A stretch of DNA of 64,000 nt from Solimonas sp036405815 (GTDB lineage: Bacteria > Pseudomonadota > Gammaproteobacteria > Nevskiales > Nevskiaceae). The stretch lies in NCBI GenBank assembly GCA_036405815.1, contig DASWWX010000039.1:37374-101373 (forward strand). Direction: 5' to 3'. This document shows, in pieces, positions 62,485 to 64,000 of this stretch (position 1 is the first letter of the stretch; each line of letters starts with the position of its first letter). The notes under the pieces are model-generated. The model was not told where the DNA came from. It did not search any database and was given only the letters and a program-made list of their open reading frames with translations. Both the position numbers and the translations under genes were made by a program.

Positions 62485-62979
62485 CTAGGCCGGCGTGAAC
62501 GTCATCGCCACGCCGTTCATGCAATAGCGCAGGCCGGTGGGCGGCGGGCCGTCGTCGAAGACATGGCCGAGATGACCGCCGCAGCGGCGACAATGCACCT
62601 CGGTCCGGACAATGCCGAGACTGCGGTCGCGGCGTTCGCCGACCGCGTCCTTCAGCGGCTTCCAGAAGCTGGGCCACCCGGTGCCGCTGTCGAACTTGGT
62701 TTTCGCTGCGAACAGCGGCAGCGCACAGCCAGCGCAGGCGAAGGTGCCGCTGCGCTTCTCGCGATCCAGCGGACTGCTGTACGGACGCTCGGTCGATTCC
62801 TGGCGCAGCACCGCGTACTGCGCGGGCGTGAGCCGGCGACGCCACTCGGCGTCGCTGTATTCCACTTCGAAGCGGGGCTCCGGCGCCGCATCGGCACGGT
62901 TCAGGCCCCAGCGCGTAGCAATGGCAGCAAGACCCAGGGCAGCGAGCGAGCCCAGGCAGCGACGGCGGGTGGGATTCAT
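62485..62979 (-). CDS. msrB: Peptide-methionine (R)-S-oxide reductase, Tat-exported
   Basis: 164 residues from ATG 62979 with CAGGAG at ideal distance. A twin-arginine signal (TRRRCLGSLAALGLAAIA) ends near RADA. MsrB motifs: SGTFACAGCALPLF and CRRCGGHLGHVFDDGP (zinc Cys pairs), GTGWPSFW, and the catalytic Cys in RYCMNGVAMTF. It repairs oxidised methionine in periplasmic proteins. DipZ-like protein downstream (9 bp) can supply the electrons. Confidence 0.96.
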   Translation of the reverse strand: MNPTRRRCLGSLAALGLAAIATRWGLNRADAAPEPRFEVEYSDAEWRRRLTPAQYAVLRQESTERPYSSPLDREKRSGTFACAGCALPLFAAKTKFDSGTGWPSFWKPLKDAVGERRDRSLGIVRTEVHCRRCGGHLGHVFDDGPPPTGLRYCMNGVAMTFTPA

Positions 62980-63095
62980 CGGCAACTCCTGCGGGGAACG
63001 CGAGAACGGCGCCAGCTTAGGACCACGGATCGGCCGCATCTACTGCAGGAAGTCCAGAATCCGGTACCACGCGTCCTAGTTTTCCGGACCGCGAA

Positions 63096-63584
63096 TCAGC
63101 CGGCGGCCAGCCGCTGCAACGTCTCACCGCTCACGCGATGCGAAATCCAGTCGGCCAGCGGCTGCGCGCCAAAACTCTCGTAAAAGCGACGCGCCGGCTC
63201 GTTCCAGTGCAGCACCGACCATTCCAGACGACCGCAGTCGCGGGCCACGGCCAGCCGCGCCAGTTCCACCAGCAGACGCCGGCCGATGCCCCGCCCGCGC
63301 AAATCCGGCCGCACGAACAGGTCTTCCAGGTAGATGCCCGGCTTGGCAAGGAAGGTCGAATAGTTATGGAAGTACAGCGCGAAACCCGCCGGCACGTCGT
63401 CCCACTCGGCAATCATCGCTTCGGCATAGCGAGTCGCGCCGAACAGCGTGCGCTGCAGCGCCGCTGCGGTAGCAACGACCTCGTGCTCCAGCCGTTCATA
63501 GGCGGCGAGACCGCGGATCAGTTCCAACAGCACGGGCACGTCGGCCTCGACCGCCGGTCGCAGCCGCAGCGCCGTGGTGTCCAT
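63096..63584 (-). CDS. GNAT family N-acetyltransferase
   Basis: 162 residues. Acetyl-CoA loop RPDLRGRGIGRRLLVEL, preceded by GIYLEDLFV and followed by RLEWSVLHWNEPARRFYESFGA. It matches the diamine-acetyltransferase-like (SAT) branch of GNAT proteins with EDLFV-P-x-x-RGxGIG; the true acceptor is unknown. Its ATG is 2 bp after the dapB stop, so it is co-transcribed with dapB. Confidence 0.93.
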   Translation of the reverse strand: MDTTALRLRPAVEADVPVLLELIRGLAAYERLEHEVVATAAALQRTLFGATRYAEAMIAEWDDVPAGFALYFHNYSTFLAKPGIYLEDLFVRPDLRGRGIGRRLLVELARLAVARDCGRLEWSVLHWNEPARRFYESFGAQPLADWISHRVSGETLQRLAAG

Positions 63585-63586
63585 CC

Positions 63587-64000
63587 TCAGATGCCCAGCA
63601 CGTCGCGCATCGAGTACAGGCCCGGCGCCCGGCCGTGCAGCCAGGTGGCGGCGCGCACCGCACCATTGGCGAAGTTCATGCGACTCGACGCCTTGTGCGA
63701 AATCTCCACGCGCTCGCCCTCACCGAGAAACATGACCGTGTGATCGCCGACCACGTCGCCGCCACGCACCGTCGAGAAGCCGATCGTGCGGCGCTCGCGC
63801 GCGCCGGTGTGGCCATAACGCTCGTAGACCGCGCAGGTCGCCAGATCGCGACCGGCACCCTGCGCCACCGCCTCACCCATCATCAGCGCCGTACCCGAAG
63901 GCGCGTCGACCTTGTGACGGTGATGCGCCTCGACGATCTCGATGTCGAAATCCTCGGCCAGCGCCTGCGCCGCCTGCTCGAGCAGGCGCAGACACAGGTT
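63587..64000 (-). CDS. dapB: 4-hydroxy-tetrahydrodipicolinate reductase (partial, N-terminus beyond window)
   Basis: The last 137 residues are present; the gene enters from the right edge. Visible are IVEAHHRHKVDAPSGTAL (catalytic His and Lys with the substrate-binding motif), a GFSTVRGGDVVGDHTVMF segment and the C-terminal SRMNFANGAVRAATW. It makes tetrahydrodipicolinate in lysine and diaminopimelate synthesis. In many gammaproteobacteria dapB adjoins carA; here four genes lie between them. Confidence 0.97.
   Translation of the reverse strand, partial: NLCLRLLEQAAQALAEDFDIEIVEAHHRHKVDAPSGTALMMGEAVAQGAGRDLATCAVYERYGHTGARERRTIGFSTVRGGDVVGDHTVMFLGEGERVEISHKASSRMNFANGAVRAATWLHGRAPGLYSMRDVLGI

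Noticed and set aside
59803..63183. A 1126-codon open frame on the plus strand
   Set aside because: It runs antisense through four clear genes (radical SAM, DipZ-like, MsrB, GNAT) and shows no domain.

Overview
The window is a 64-kb piece of a GC-rich gammaproteobacterial chromosome. It is densely packed with core genes, mostly on the minus strand, and shows no insertion sequence, integrase, CRISPR array or rRNA operon. Two stretches match gene orders I know from Pseudomonas: gyrA/mtnA/mtaD/ubiG/mupP/yciK, and carA-carB-greA-rlmE-ftsH-folP-glmM-tpiA-secG-tRNA-Leu-tRNA-fMet-rimP-nusA-infB-rbfA-truB-rpsO-pnp. PhaR, UbiG, MupP, GluQRS and a LysE-type exporter inside the car operon point to a deep-branching gammaproteobacterium near Nevskiales/Solimonadaceae or Xanthomonadales. 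That placement is inference; no marker was compared with a database.

Layout. 0-5.7 kb: a cut-off periplasmic histidine phosphatase, an iron-type alcohol dehydrogenase, two unrecognised proteins and gyrA. 5.8-11.2 kb: an accessory block with a secreted BNR-4 (lyase-like) protein and a three-gene metal/siderophore uptake set (DUF2946 protein, TonB-dependent receptor, PepSY reductase-like protein). 11.3-15.9 kb: methylthioadenosine salvage (mtnA, mtaD), ubiquinone (ubiG), muropeptide recycling (mupP) and an SDR. 15.9-21 kb: rluB, scpB, scpA, trpS, a site-2 protease homologue and yciO. 21-22.2 kb: yciB-yciI-bolA on the plus strand. 22.2-30 kb: smc-zipA-ligA-mscS as an overlapping chromosome/division operon. 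30.2-31 kb: queF and a GlsB-like membrane protein. 31-36.7 kb: a four-gene unit with a HAD phosphatase, an alkyl-DHAP-synthase-like flavoprotein, a GlpD-like dehydrogenase and an FGGY kinase. 36.9-38.4 kb: gluQRS and phaR. 38.4-38.8 kb: the only gene-free stretch above 300 bp, which carries a strong promoter, three hairpins and a terminator and looks like a small RNA gene. 38.8-59.4 kb: the translation/transcription/FtsH/pyrimidine superoperon with two tRNAs. 59.6-64 kb: a radical SAM protein, a DipZ-like membrane thioredoxin with a Tat-exported MsrB, a GNAT acetyltransferase and the end of dapB.

The genes worth most attention are the putative small RNA (about 38530-38660) with an exposed CUCCUCC segment, the AGPS-like/GlpD/FGGY/HAD operon, the carA leader with a terminator-like hairpin, the exporter inside carAB, and an initiator tRNA with an unusual U1/U72 end. 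The remaining genes are ordinary housekeeping genes with intact family motifs.
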